DNA of 8,109 bases from JASJHI01 sp033791105 (GTDB lineage: Bacteria > Actinomycetota > Acidimicrobiia > Acidimicrobiales > Ilumatobacteraceae), in contig JASJHI010000249.1 of NCBI GenBank assembly GCA_033791105.1, positions 1 to 8,109 of the forward strand, read 5' to 3'. This document shows, piece by piece, positions 1 through 5,753 of this stretch. A model generated the notes under the pieces. It saw only the letters and a program-made list of their open reading frames with translations. It was not told the origin of the DNA and did not search any database. How positions within the stretch are numbered: position 1 is the stretch's first letter; every line of letters starts with the position of its first letter. A program made the translations under genes and the position numbers.

Positions 1-907
1 CGTGTCCCGTGCCCGAGCCGCGCGTGCCGCGCCCGAGCGGCGCGGACTGGGCGCCCGCGCCCCTCGTCGAGACCGCGCAAGCCTTGACCGGGCCCCACGA
101 GTCGAGCAGTCGACCCCAGGTCGGCCCGAGCAACATGGCCGAGATGCCGCCGAGCAGGAGCACGCCCCCCGCCGTTGCGCTGCCGATGCCGAGCTCATCA
201 CGGAGGAAGAGGCCGACGACGACGCCGATCCCGATCGGCCCGGCCGCGGCCGAGAACGAAGCGACCCACAACAGCGACATTCGACCGGTGAGCAGTGGCT
301 TGATCGGGGGTGCCGCGGCCGCGGGCCGCGGTTCGCCCGACGGCGGCCGCATCGAGAGAACGAAGGCCACGGCGGCGACGAGGACGAAGACGAGCCGCCA
401 GTCGATCGCCGCCAACAATCCACCGACGAACGGGGCAAGCGCCCCACCGGCTGCCTGAAAGCTCGAATAGACACCGATCGCCAGACCGAGCCGGGCCGGC
501 GCGGTGACCTCGGTGAGCCCTGCGATCAACAACGGCGTGATGAAGGCGTTGCACACGCCTTGCAGGACTCTGGCTCCGATGAACCACCCGAGCGTCGGCG
601 CAACGATGCACAGCAGCGACGCGGCGCCGTACGACAGGAACGTGATCCGCGTGACGCGACGCCGGCCGAAACGTTCGCCGATCGTGCCGGAGACGAGGAG
701 CAGTACCGCCATCGGGATGAAATATCCGCTGAACGACCAATTGACCTGACCCGACGTGGCGTCGAAGCTCTCGCGCAGTTCGGGATAGATCGCGATGACC
801 ACCAGGGTGCCGAAGGGACCGAGGAACCCGCCGAGGTAGAAGGGAAGTGTCTCCCACGTGAGCACCCGACCATCGGGCGGAGCGCTCGTCTCCCTCGGGA
901 TCGCCAC
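1..907 (-). CDS. MFS transporter, N-terminal part (3' end outside window)
   Basis: Probable proton-coupled inner-membrane transporter of the major facilitator superfamily; substrate unknown. I read 302 codons from a GTG at 907, with no stop before the window edge. Hydrophobic helices lie at about residues 22-42, 60-79, 88-106, 107-133, 139-162, 172-187, 211-235 and 244-263. MFS motif A follows helix 2 (GTIGERFGRRR, 74-84), a motif B-like RVLQG sits at 113-117, and a Gly/Ala-rich helix 5 (145-165) precedes DWR at 169-171, as in the drug/H+ antiporter branch. The GTG start is chosen because a TATGGT box ends six bases before it and the short hydrophilic N-terminus fits. The last ~22 visible residues (281-302) are Gly/Arg/Ser-rich instead of the expected next helix, which is odd. 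Family is clear; an exporter or an importer serving the downstream catabolic genes are both possible. Confidence 0.88.
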   Translation of the reverse strand, partial: MAIPRETSAPPDGRVLTWETLPFYLGGFLGPFGTLVVIAIYPELRESFDATSGQVNWSFSGYFIPMAVLLLVSGTIGERFGRRRVTRITFLSYGAASLLCIVAPTLGWFIGARVLQGVCNAFITPLLIAGLTEVTAPARLGLAIGVYSSFQAAGGALAPFVGGLLAAIDWRLVFVLVAAVAFVLSMRPPSGEPRPAAAAPPIKPLLTGRMSLLWVASFSAAAGPIGIGVVVGLFLRDELGIGSATAGGVLLLGGISAMLLGPTWGRLLDSWGPVKACAVSTRGAGAQSAPLGRGTRGSGTGH

Positions 908-913
908 CCGCGG

Positions 914-919
914 ACCATA
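914..919 (-). promoter_or_regulatory. -10 box of leaderless-type promoter for the MFS gene
   Basis: On the minus strand TATGGT is followed by six bases (CCGCGG) and then the GTG start. No Shine-Dalgarno sequence is present, so transcription would begin at or next to the start codon, as is common in actinobacteria. No convincing -35 hexamer is seen. Confidence 0.5.
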
Positions 920-935
920 CCGGTCTCGGAACCGG
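920..935. promoter_or_regulatory. inverted repeat abutting the MFS -10 box (candidate operator)
   Basis: CCGGT, six bases, ACCGG: 5-bp perfect arms ending exactly where the minus-strand -10 box begins, so a bound regulator would cover the promoter spacer. Short arms in GC-rich DNA can arise by chance. Confidence 0.3.
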
Positions 936-954
936 CTGACGGCGCCCGGATTTC

Positions 955-970
955 GCAGGCAGCAGCCTGC
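955..970. promoter_or_regulatory. 16-bp inverted repeat in the hsp20 promoter (candidate operator)
   Basis: GCAGGC, AGCA, GCCTGC: perfect 6-bp arms around a 4-base centre, two bases upstream of the plus-strand -10 box. It does not match the HspR (HAIR) or CIRCE operator consensus known for heat-shock genes, so any regulator would be another type. Confidence 0.4.
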
Positions 971-972
971 AG

Positions 973-978
973 TACCAT
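973..978 (+). promoter_or_regulatory. -10 box of leaderless-type promoter for the Hsp20 gene
   Basis: TACCAT, then seven bases (CTGTGAC), then the ATG at 986. There is no ribosome binding site between them, which fits a transcript starting at the ATG. It mirrors the arrangement of the divergent MFS gene. Confidence 0.5.
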
Positions 979-985
979 CTGTGAC

Positions 986-1372
986 ATGGCCACCAGCCGG
1001 CCCAGTCACGAACGAGTCGTCGAGGCCACCGCTGATGTCGCTTCATCGATGCGGCCGCAGAACGTGCCGGTCAACGCGTACGAGACGCCCGGGGCGTTCG
1101 TCGTCGTTGCACCGCTCCCGGCGGTGACCGAGCACGATGTCACGATCGAGCTCACCGATGGCCATCTGCACTTCTGGGCCGACCTCCGCAGCGCAGGCCC
1201 TCGCGAGTACACGATCCACGAGTGGGAATACGGAGGATACGAGCGCTCGATCGAACTACCCGACACATACCGCGCCGACGTCGAGGCGACCCTCGGCAAA
1301 GGCCAACTCGTGATCCGGGTGCTCGCCGGATCGTTCCGGACCGATCGCAGGATCAAACCCAGCGCCTGCTGA
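986..1372 (+). CDS. small heat-shock protein, Hsp20/alpha-crystallin family
   Basis: A 128-residue protein, short for the family. Small heat-shock proteins are ATP-independent cytosolic holdases that bind unfolding proteins and form oligomers. The alpha-crystallin domain covers about residues 27-113: opening VPVNAYETPGAFVVVAPLP (27-45), strand DVTIELTDGHLHFWAD (51-66), a loop with EWEYGGYERSIELP (79-92), and the closing hallmark ATLGKGQLVIRV (101-112), matching the family's A-x-x-x-x-G-x-L-x-I-x-x pattern. The usual C-terminal I-x-I tail motif that docks subunits is absent (the end reads RIKPSAC), so oligomer assembly may differ. The ATG is chosen because a -10 box lies seven bases upstream and the domain begins shortly after. 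The frame stays open far upstream (from base 2), but that part runs antisense to the MFS gene and is not protein-like. Confidence 0.9.
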   Translation: MATSRPSHERVVEATADVASSMRPQNVPVNAYETPGAFVVVAPLPAVTEHDVTIELTDGHLHFWADLRSAGPREYTIHEWEYGGYERSIELPDTYRADVEATLGKGQLVIRVLAGSFRTDRRIKPSAC

Positions 1373-1430
1373 ACGCCGACTGTTGAACACCGACCACTGG
1401 TCCGCTGCAACAGGGTGGCGGGCGTGGCGA

Positions 1431-1463
1431 CATACTGACGCTCGGCACGCGCGTCTGGCGCGT
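1431..1463 (+). promoter_or_regulatory. possible promoter and 5' hairpin before the PEP-utilising enzyme gene
   Basis: The 111-base gap 1373-1483 holds a -10-like CATACT at 1431-1436 without a good -35, followed by a perfect hairpin ACGCGC-GTCTG-GCGCGT at 1447-1463. The hairpin lies where the mRNA 5' end would be. No T-run follows it, so a classical terminator for the Hsp20 gene is unlikely. Nothing else is seen in this gap. Confidence 0.25.
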
Positions 1464-1483
1464 TCGACGAAACTGGGCAACGA

Positions 1484-3202
1484 ATGCGCGATCGCTGGCT
1501 CACCGATTGGCCGACGAGCGAGAGATTTCCGCACTACACCAGAGCCAACGCTGGCGAGGTGCTGTCGGACCCGGTCAGCCCATTGGGCTGGACCTTCGGG
1601 TGGGACGGCGGGATCGTCGAGGGGTACAAACAGGGCCTCATCCGCTGTGGCGTGTACGAGGACGCCGACTTCGACGAGGCGCACCCCGAGACGGTTGCCA
1701 GTTTCGGCGGCTACTTCTACATCAACCTGTCAGCGATCCGGATGCAGGGGGCGCGGAACCCCGCGGCGAGTGTCGAACTGCTCGATCAGGCGTTCTTCGG
1801 AGACCACCCTGACGTGCCGCCGTACGTCGCACACCCCGACGACGACAAGCCGCATCTGATCCCGGCGATCGAGACGCACTCGGCATGGGTGATGAGTGGC
1901 GATCCGTGGACCGATCTCGACGACGACAAACGCGCAGCGGCGGAACTTCGGCGCGATCGCCCCCAACTCAGCGCACTCACCTCTGAACACCTCTTGGAAC
2001 GCGCACGGGCTGTTCAGGCACGCCTCCCCCACCTGTTCTCCCAGCACGTCGTGTCGGGTACGAGCGCGGCCGTCGCCCCCGGTCTGCTCGCAGTCGTAGC
2101 AGACACACTCGACGAGCCGGGGATCCCGATGACCCTTCTCTCGACGCTCGGCGAGGTCGACTCGGCCGACGCGAACTACGCATTGTGGGATCTCTCGCGC
2201 ATCATCCGCGGCGATCCCGAAGTCGGCAATGCGTTCGACGGAGACCTCGACGGGCTGCTCGACCGCGTCGCCTCGCCTACCTTCATCGCCGCCTGGGACG
2301 ACTTCATCTACGAGTTCGGGTCGAGAGGGCCCGACGAGTGGGACCTCCGTGCGCCGACCTGGGAGACCCATCCGCAGCTCGCACTCGCGGCGCTCGAGCG
2401 CCTCCGTTTGCAGTCCGACGAAGGGTCACCGAGACTCCGAGCGGCACGCCGAGCCACCGAGCGCGACGAATTGATCGCAACGTCGCGAACGCGCCTCGCC
2501 GACGACCCGGAGACACTCGGGCTACTCGAGGCCGGATTGGTCGCCGGGCGGCTGATGGCCCACCGTGAGCGCACCAAGACCACGATCGTCCGCGTGCTGC
2601 ACGAAGCGCGGATGAGCTTTCGCGAACTCGGCGCGCGGAGCGGGCACGACGAACTCGTCTTCCAACTGCTCGACGACGAACTCGACGCCTACATCCGCGA
2701 CCCCGACGCCTTCACCGACCTGCTGACGAGTCGCCATCGCGCATGGCGGGAACTGTTCACACTGCTGCCGCCATTCATCATCGCCGATGCCGATGTGCCC
2801 CCGCTGTCGGAATGGGAGCGTCGTACCGACACTCCCATGGCCGAGGCCGCAGTCGGCACCGTGCTCTCGGGCGTGGCCGGCTCACCCGGCATCGCCCGCG
2901 GTCTCGCCCGCGTGGTGCTCGAACCAGCCGATCCCGGCGCACTCGCGCCGGGTGACGTCCTCGTGGCGCCGAACACCGATCCGAGCTGGACGCCGCTGTT
3001 CATGGCGGCCGCCGGCGTCGTCGTCGACGTCGGGGGTCAGATCAGCCACGCCGTCATCGTCAGCCGCGAACTCGCTGTGCCGTGCGTCGTGTCGGTCACC
3101 GACGGCACCCGCGCGATCCCCGACGGCGCCCTGATCGAGGTGGACGGCACGAGCGGAACGGTGACGATCCTCGAGGCGCCGCAGTCGGGAGCGGTGCGAT
3201 GA
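1484..3202 (+). CDS. PEP-utilising enzyme-like protein with swivelling phospho-histidine domain but no ATP-grasp domain
   Basis: 572 residues. The N-terminal ~440 resemble the central substrate domain of rifampin phosphotransferase-type enzymes: YTRANAGEVLSDPVSPLGW (18-36), FGGYFYINLSAIRMQG (74-89), and RERTKTTIVRVLHEARMSFR (361-380) followed by ELGAR. The C-terminal swivelling domain (about 458-565) contains GVAGSPGIARG (463-473) and the phosphohistidine signature GGQISHAVIVSREL (517-530), with His522 as the predicted carrier. In the full-length enzymes (~800-900 residues) an N-terminal ATP-grasp domain makes the phospho-histidine; here the protein begins just at that domain border. It may act with a separate ATP-grasp subunit, as in phenylphosphate synthase of Thauera, or have another role. 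No such partner is in the window. The ATG at 1484 has only a weak ribosome site. The stop overlaps the next gene by ATGA. Family is certain; the phosphorylated substrate is unknown. Confidence 0.87.
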   Translation: MRDRWLTDWPTSERFPHYTRANAGEVLSDPVSPLGWTFGWDGGIVEGYKQGLIRCGVYEDADFDEAHPETVASFGGYFYINLSAIRMQGARNPAASVELLDQAFFGDHPDVPPYVAHPDDDKPHLIPAIETHSAWVMSGDPWTDLDDDKRAAAELRRDRPQLSALTSEHLLERARAVQARLPHLFSQHVVSGTSAAVAPGLLAVVADTLDEPGIPMTLLSTLGEVDSADANYALWDLSRIIRGDPEVGNAFDGDLDGLLDRVASPTFIAAWDDFIYEFGSRGPDEWDLRAPTWETHPQLALAALERLRLQSDEGSPRLRAARRATERDELIATSRTRLADDPETLGLLEAGLVAGRLMAHRERTKTTIVRVLHEARMSFRELGARSGHDELVFQLLDDELDAYIRDPDAFTDLLTSRHRAWRELFTLLPPFIIADADVPPLSEWERRTDTPMAEAAVGTVLSGVAGSPGIARGLARVVLEPADPGALAPGDVLVAPNTDPSWTPLFMAAAGVVVDVGGQISHAVIVSRELAVPCVVSVTDGTRAIPDGALIEVDGTSGTVTILEAPQSGAVR

Positions 3203-3978
3203 CCCACCCCACGCCGACCGAGCTGTTCACCCTGCAGGGCGATGTCGCCGTCGTCACCGGCGGCGGCCGCGGCATCGGCGAGGGCATCGCGCGGGCGCTC
3301 GCCGGGGCCGGAGCGAAGGTCATCGTGGCCGCCCGCCGGGTCGACGAGATCGAATCGGTCGCCGCCGCGATCCGAGCGGACGGGGGCGAGGCGATCGCGG
3401 TGGCCACCGACGTCACCGACGATGCAGCCGTCGAAGCGCTCGCGCGTGCAGCGGTCGACACGTTCGGAGCCCTCACGATCTGGGTGAACAACGCCGGCGG
3501 CTCACCCGCACGGCTCCCGCTCGGCGAACTGAGCCGAGAGCAGTGGGACGATTGCATCGCGCTGAATCAGACCGCGGTATGGGTTGGCATCACGACGGCC
3601 GCGCGCCACATCGAGACCGGTTCGATCATCAACATTTCGTCGGGTGCGGGTACAGGACCGGTGCCTGGCAGCGGCCACTACGGCGCGGCCAAGGCGGCGG
3701 TGAACTCGCTCACGATGACAGCATCGGCCGAATTGGCACCGCGGATCCGCGTGAACGGCATCGCCCCGGGCGCCGTGCCGACGGAGATCTTCAAGACCGC
3801 GATGAGTATCGATTCCGACAAGGAACTGGCAGACGCAGAGAAAGCCTGGAACATCCCGATGGGCAGATTCGGCACGCCGCTCGACATGGGCGCGGCAGTG
3901 GTCTTCCTGTGCTCCTCGGGAGCGAGCTGGATCACCGGTGAGACCATCCGGGTCGGGGGCGGAGCCAAGCCGCGTTGA
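3199..3978 (+). CDS. short-chain dehydrogenase/reductase (SDR), classical type
   Basis: 259-residue cytosolic NAD(P)-dependent oxidoreductase, normal length for classical SDRs. The Rossmann cofactor motif TGGGRGIG is at 20-27, a structural NNAG at 97-100, and the catalytic tetrad is complete: Asn123, Ser148, Tyr161, Lys165 (YGAAK). After strand 2 the sequence AARR (45-48) has basic residues where NADPH-preferring members usually have them, so NADPH is somewhat favoured, but this is inference. The ATG at 3199 overlaps the preceding stop (ATGA), with GGGAG seven bases upstream; the open frame continues further upstream but lacks SDR features there. Coupling to the PEP-utilising enzyme-like gene suggests both act on one pathway. 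The end (GGGAKPR) is a normal SDR C-terminus. The alcohol or ketone substrate is unknown. Confidence 0.92.
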   Translation: MTHPTPTELFTLQGDVAVVTGGGRGIGEGIARALAGAGAKVIVAARRVDEIESVAAAIRADGGEAIAVATDVTDDAAVEALARAAVDTFGALTIWVNNAGGSPARLPLGELSREQWDDCIALNQTAVWVGITTAARHIETGSIINISSGAGTGPVPGSGHYGAAKAAVNSLTMTASAELAPRIRVNGIAPGAVPTEIFKTAMSIDSDKELADAEKAWNIPMGRFGTPLDMGAAVVFLCSSGASWITGETIRVGGGAKPR

Positions 3979-4009
3979 CCGATCCGCCGCGAACGGGCGC
4001 GCTGGGTCA
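3976..4009. terminator. weak hairpin between convergent genes
   Basis: TGACC (3976-3980) pairs with GGTCA (4005-4009), and CGCC (3985-3988) with GGCG (3996-3999), separated by an unpaired internal loop. It covers both stop codons of the converging genes. There is no T-run on either strand. It might act as a weak two-way terminator; evidence is thin. Confidence 0.2.
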
Positions 4010-4297
4010 GTAGCCGTTCTGAACGATGACTGTTCGCCGGCGAGCGCTACCCATGTAGTTGCTGATGTCGAGCAGGAATCCGAGTCCCACGAGGAACCAG
4101 CCGAATCCATCGATGCCGTTCTGCCAGTTCTCCATCAGCACGTAGAACAGCGTGGCGTAGGGAAGGAAGAGGAATCCCGCAAAGCCGACCCAGAAGCTGT
4201 CGAACGCCTGGTCGTTGTAGTTGGTGGTCAACTCGAGGAGTACGAGCGCGAGCCGAGGGAACGCCGCACCGACGAAGAGGACGAAACAACCGCACAT
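4007..4297 (-). CDS. small three-helix membrane protein of unknown function
   Basis: 96 residues. Three hydrophobic stretches at about 3-23, 35-55 and 64-79 are followed by a basic tail (ARRR, 85-88), which by the positive-inside rule puts the C-terminus in the cytoplasm. Characteristic pieces are AAFPRLALVLLEL (11-23), GFLFLPYATLFYVLMEN (41-57) and FLLDISNY (74-81). The FPR plus LP-tyr/thr-thr pattern reminds me of small uncharacterised actinobacterial membrane proteins, but I cannot name a family. The start is supported by AGGGTGG at 4305-4311, seven bases before the ATG. Bases 4298-4360 hold only weak -10 candidates (TATGGG at 4337-4342, TAGGGT at 4307-4312). It converges with the upstream dehydrogenase gene and lies beyond a strong hairpin, so it may be transcribed separately from the 46-residue gene. 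Confidence 0.85.
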   Translation of the reverse strand: MCGCFVLFVGAAFPRLALVLLELTTNYNDQAFDSFWVGFAGFLFLPYATLFYVLMENWQNGIDGFGWFLVGLGFLLDISNYMGSARRRTVIVQNGY

Positions 4298-4360
4298 GCA
4301 AATTCCACCCTATGCGATGCACCGAATTCACTGCGTCCCATACGAACCGCGTGCAGCCGA

Positions 4361-4389
4361 TCGGCCCGGCGGACGCGCCGCCGGGCCGA
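4361..4389 (-). terminator. perfect 12-bp GC hairpin, probable terminator or attenuator
   Basis: TCGGCCCGGCGG (4361-4372) and its exact reverse complement (4378-4389) flank a 5-base loop. On the minus strand it starts six bases after the stop of the 46-residue gene and ends 63 bases before the membrane protein ATG. No U-run follows, as is frequent for actinobacterial hairpin terminators. It could stop or reduce transcription into the membrane protein gene, or protect the 3' end of the upstream mRNA. Confidence 0.65.
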
Positions 4390-4395
4390 GCCGGC

Positions 4396-4536
4396 CTACC
4401 TCCGTTGTCGCGATCGGAAGCGATGTACGCCGAGCGCCTCGCGGCGCGCCCTGGCGTACTCCGTCTGCCGACGCCGGCGCTTGTGCTCCTCGCGCAGTTG
4501 ATCGAGGTGGTAGATGGAAACTGTCTGTTCGAACAT
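4396..4536 (-). CDS. small Arg-rich protein of unknown function (46 residues)
   Basis: The ATG at 4536 has GAAAGG (4546-4551) nine bases upstream, GC-ending codons dominate, and a strong hairpin follows directly after the stop. The protein reads as a short apolar start (MFEQTVSIYHL) followed by one long charged helix rich in Arg/Lys/Glu (about 12-34, EEHKRRRRQTEYARARREA at 16-34) and a basic tail. It has no membrane segment or cysteine. Such a helix could bind RNA, DNA or an acidic partner, but that is inference. The frame extends upstream to 4803, but that part is Pro/Arg-rich noise overlapping the 40-residue gene. I do not recognise a family with certainty. Confidence 0.6.
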   Translation of the reverse strand: MFEQTVSIYHLDQLREEHKRRRRQTEYARARREALGVHRFRSRQRR

Positions 4537-4655
4537 GAGTGTTCGCCTTTCTGTGCTGTGTGGATGGCGAGCTGGCTCGGCGGGCCGGACGGGCGCAGGC
4601 GCGCGAACAACGGCGTGATGACGAGGTGCCGGGAATCGCCGCGAGGGCGGATGCG

Positions 4656-4778
4656 TCAGCCGAGAGCGGCGACGAAGATCCGCCGCGGGGAACCGGGGAC
4701 GGTGCACCCGCGGATCTGGCAAGCCAGGTCGGTCATCATCGCATCGGTCGTCGTCGCGTTGTTCGTCAACAGGATCAT
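4656..4778 (-). CDS. small protein of unknown function (40 residues)
   Basis: A short frame starting MILLTNNATTTDAMMTDLA and ending RRIFVAALG. It has the best translation signal in the window: AGGAGG with seven-base spacing before the ATG, and a sigma70-like promoter about 20 bases before that. Codons nearly all end in G or C. Two cysteines lie eight residues apart in CQIRGCTVPG (20-29), a possible metal- or disulfide-forming pair. The same frame opens upstream to 4919, but that would cross the promoter and lacks a ribosome site. It could be a free-standing small protein or a leader peptide for the genes downstream on the minus strand; 119 bases with no clear feature separate it from the 46-residue gene. 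No family recognised. Confidence 0.6.
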   Translation of the reverse strand: MILLTNNATTTDAMMTDLACQIRGCTVPGSPRRIFVAALG

Positions 4779-4785
4779 CGGGGCA

Positions 4786-4791
4786 CCTCCT
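4786..4791 (-). promoter_or_regulatory. strong Shine-Dalgarno site of the 40-residue gene
   Basis: Minus-strand AGGAGG within GAGAGGAGGTG, seven bases before the ATG at 4778. This fixes the start of the small gene and argues against the longer upstream frame. Confidence 0.75.
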
Positions 4792-4805
4792 CTCGGTACA
4801 CATGC

Positions 4806-4835
4806 AGTATCCGGCATCGGGTGGTGCCAGATCAA
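4806..4835 (-). promoter_or_regulatory. sigma70-like promoter for the minus-strand small genes
   Basis: Minus-strand TTGATC (4830-4835) and GATACT (4806-4811), 18 bases apart, each matching four of six consensus positions. The start site would fall near 4799, giving a leader of about 21 bases that contains the Shine-Dalgarno site. Confidence 0.5.
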
Positions 4836-4880
4836 CCAGGTTTCGCGCAGCTCCGTACCAGCGCGAGCAGGAGCGAGCGG

Positions 4881-4886
4881 TACAAA
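4881..4886 (+). promoter_or_regulatory. -10-like box before the crotonase gene
   Basis: TACAAA, six bases (GACGGG), then the ATG at 4893. The layout matches the leaderless pattern seen at 907 and 986, although the last base departs from TANNNT. A GCGAGC direct repeat lies just upstream (4863-4868 and 4873-4878), one helical turn apart. Confidence 0.35.
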
Positions 4887-4892
4887 GACGGG

Positions 4893-5753
4893 ATGCCCCT
4901 GGACGATTCCCCCGAGCAAGTCGTGCTCATCGACGATCCACGACCGAAGGTCCGGCGTCTCACACTCAATCGTCCGGACAAACGCAACGCCCTGAACGAC
5001 GCGTTGCGCGGCTCGCTCTTCGACGCGCTCCGCTCCGCCGACCGCGATCGCGATGTCTCGGTCATCGTCATCCGCGGCGCCGGGCCGTGCTTCTCGGCGG
5101 GCTACGACCTCGGCTCACCGAATCGCGATGTCGAACGGGCGACCGCGCACGCCGACGGCTGGTGGAGTCGCCACGTCGTCGCCAACTGGTTCGAGATGTG
5201 GGACATGCCGACTCCGATCATCGGGCAGGTCCACGGCTGGTGCCTCGCGGGTGGCACCGAACTCGCCGCCGCTTGCGATCTCGTCTACGTCGCCGACGAC
5301 GCCAAGATCGGCTATCCGCCGGTCCGCTTGATGTCGCCGCCCGACATGCAGTGGCAGACCTGGCTGATGGGTCTCCGACGCGGAATGGAAGCGCTCCTGA
5401 CCGGGGATGCGATGAGCGGAACCGAGGCGGTGGAGGCGGGGATGGCGAATCGTGCCTACGCCGCCGACGAACTCGACGACGCCGTCCTGGCGATGGCCGA
5501 GCGCGTGGCGAAGGTGCCACCGGAGCTGCTCGCACTCAACAAGCGAGCCGCCCACCGTGCGATGGAGGCGATGGGAGTGCGCGACGGCATCAGGGCGACC
5601 GCCGACATCCAGGCACTCGGATTCCACCAGCCACCGTCCAAGGAATACCTGGAGTCGTTCGGCAAAGTCGGCGTGTCGGCCGCACTGAGCGAACGCGACC
5701 GGGAATTCGCCGACTACCGCGAACGCGACACGCCCGAGGAGGCAGACAAGTGA
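4893..5753 (+). CDS. enoyl-CoA hydratase/isomerase (crotonase) family protein
   Basis: 286 residues, normal crotonase length; cytosolic, expected to act on an acyl-CoA thioester. Fold markers: LTLNRPDKRNALN (23-35), first oxyanion-hole segment CFSAGYDL (66-73), second segment HGWCLAGGTELAAACDL (114-130). Glu123 aligns with the first catalytic Glu of enoyl-CoA hydratase. The second catalytic Glu, normally in a G-x-P-E segment, appears as Pro143 in IGYPPVRL (139-146), so simple hydration is doubtful; isomerase, hydrolase, C-C cleaving or dehalogenase-type chemistry is possible in this superfamily. The ATG at 4893 lacks a close ribosome site and follows a -10-like box, so the mRNA may be leaderless. 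The open frame begins far upstream but crosses the minus-strand small genes. The stop overlaps the next start by GTGA, making it the first gene of the operon leading to the Rieske oxygenase. Confidence 0.9.
   Translation: MPLDDSPEQVVLIDDPRPKVRRLTLNRPDKRNALNDALRGSLFDALRSADRDRDVSVIVIRGAGPCFSAGYDLGSPNRDVERATAHADGWWSRHVVANWFEMWDMPTPIIGQVHGWCLAGGTELAAACDLVYVADDAKIGYPPVRLMSPPDMQWQTWLMGLRRGMEALLTGDAMSGTEAVEAGMANRAYAADELDDAVLAMAERVAKVPPELLALNKRAAHRAMEAMGVRDGIRATADIQALGFHQPPSKEYLESFGKVGVSAALSERDREFADYRERDTPEEADK
5736..5742 (+). promoter_or_regulatory. Shine-Dalgarno site fixing the GTG start of the second SDR
   Basis: GAGGAGG ends seven bases before the GTG at 5750, inside the end of the crotonase gene. 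It decides this start in a frame that otherwise runs open from 4802. Confidence 0.75.

Noticed and set aside
2..985. Very long plus-strand open frame upstream of the Hsp20 ATG
   Set aside because: It is antisense to a clear MFS gene and its translation is Arg/Asp/Glu/Gln-rich and low in hydrophobics, typical of a complementary-strand shadow in GC-rich DNA.
198..1046. 282-codon minus-strand frame over the MFS region
   Set aside because: It is another frame of the same strand; its translation is Arg/His-rich without helices, while the frame starting at 907 gives proper MFS motifs.
4794..4884. CGGTACA repeated at 4794-4800 and 4878-4884, with an inverted CGTACC near 4854
   Set aside because: The core is only GTAC plus one or two bases and spacing is irregular; too weak to call a regulator site in the divergent region.
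4539..4892. Plus-strand upstream extension of the crotonase frame
   Set aside because: It crosses the minus-strand small genes, has no protein-like composition, and the crotonase domain begins right after the ATG at 4893.
4802..5749. Upstream extension of the second SDR frame
   Set aside because: It lies wholly inside the crotonase gene in another frame, is Arg-rich, and the GTG at 5750 has a strong ribosome site.
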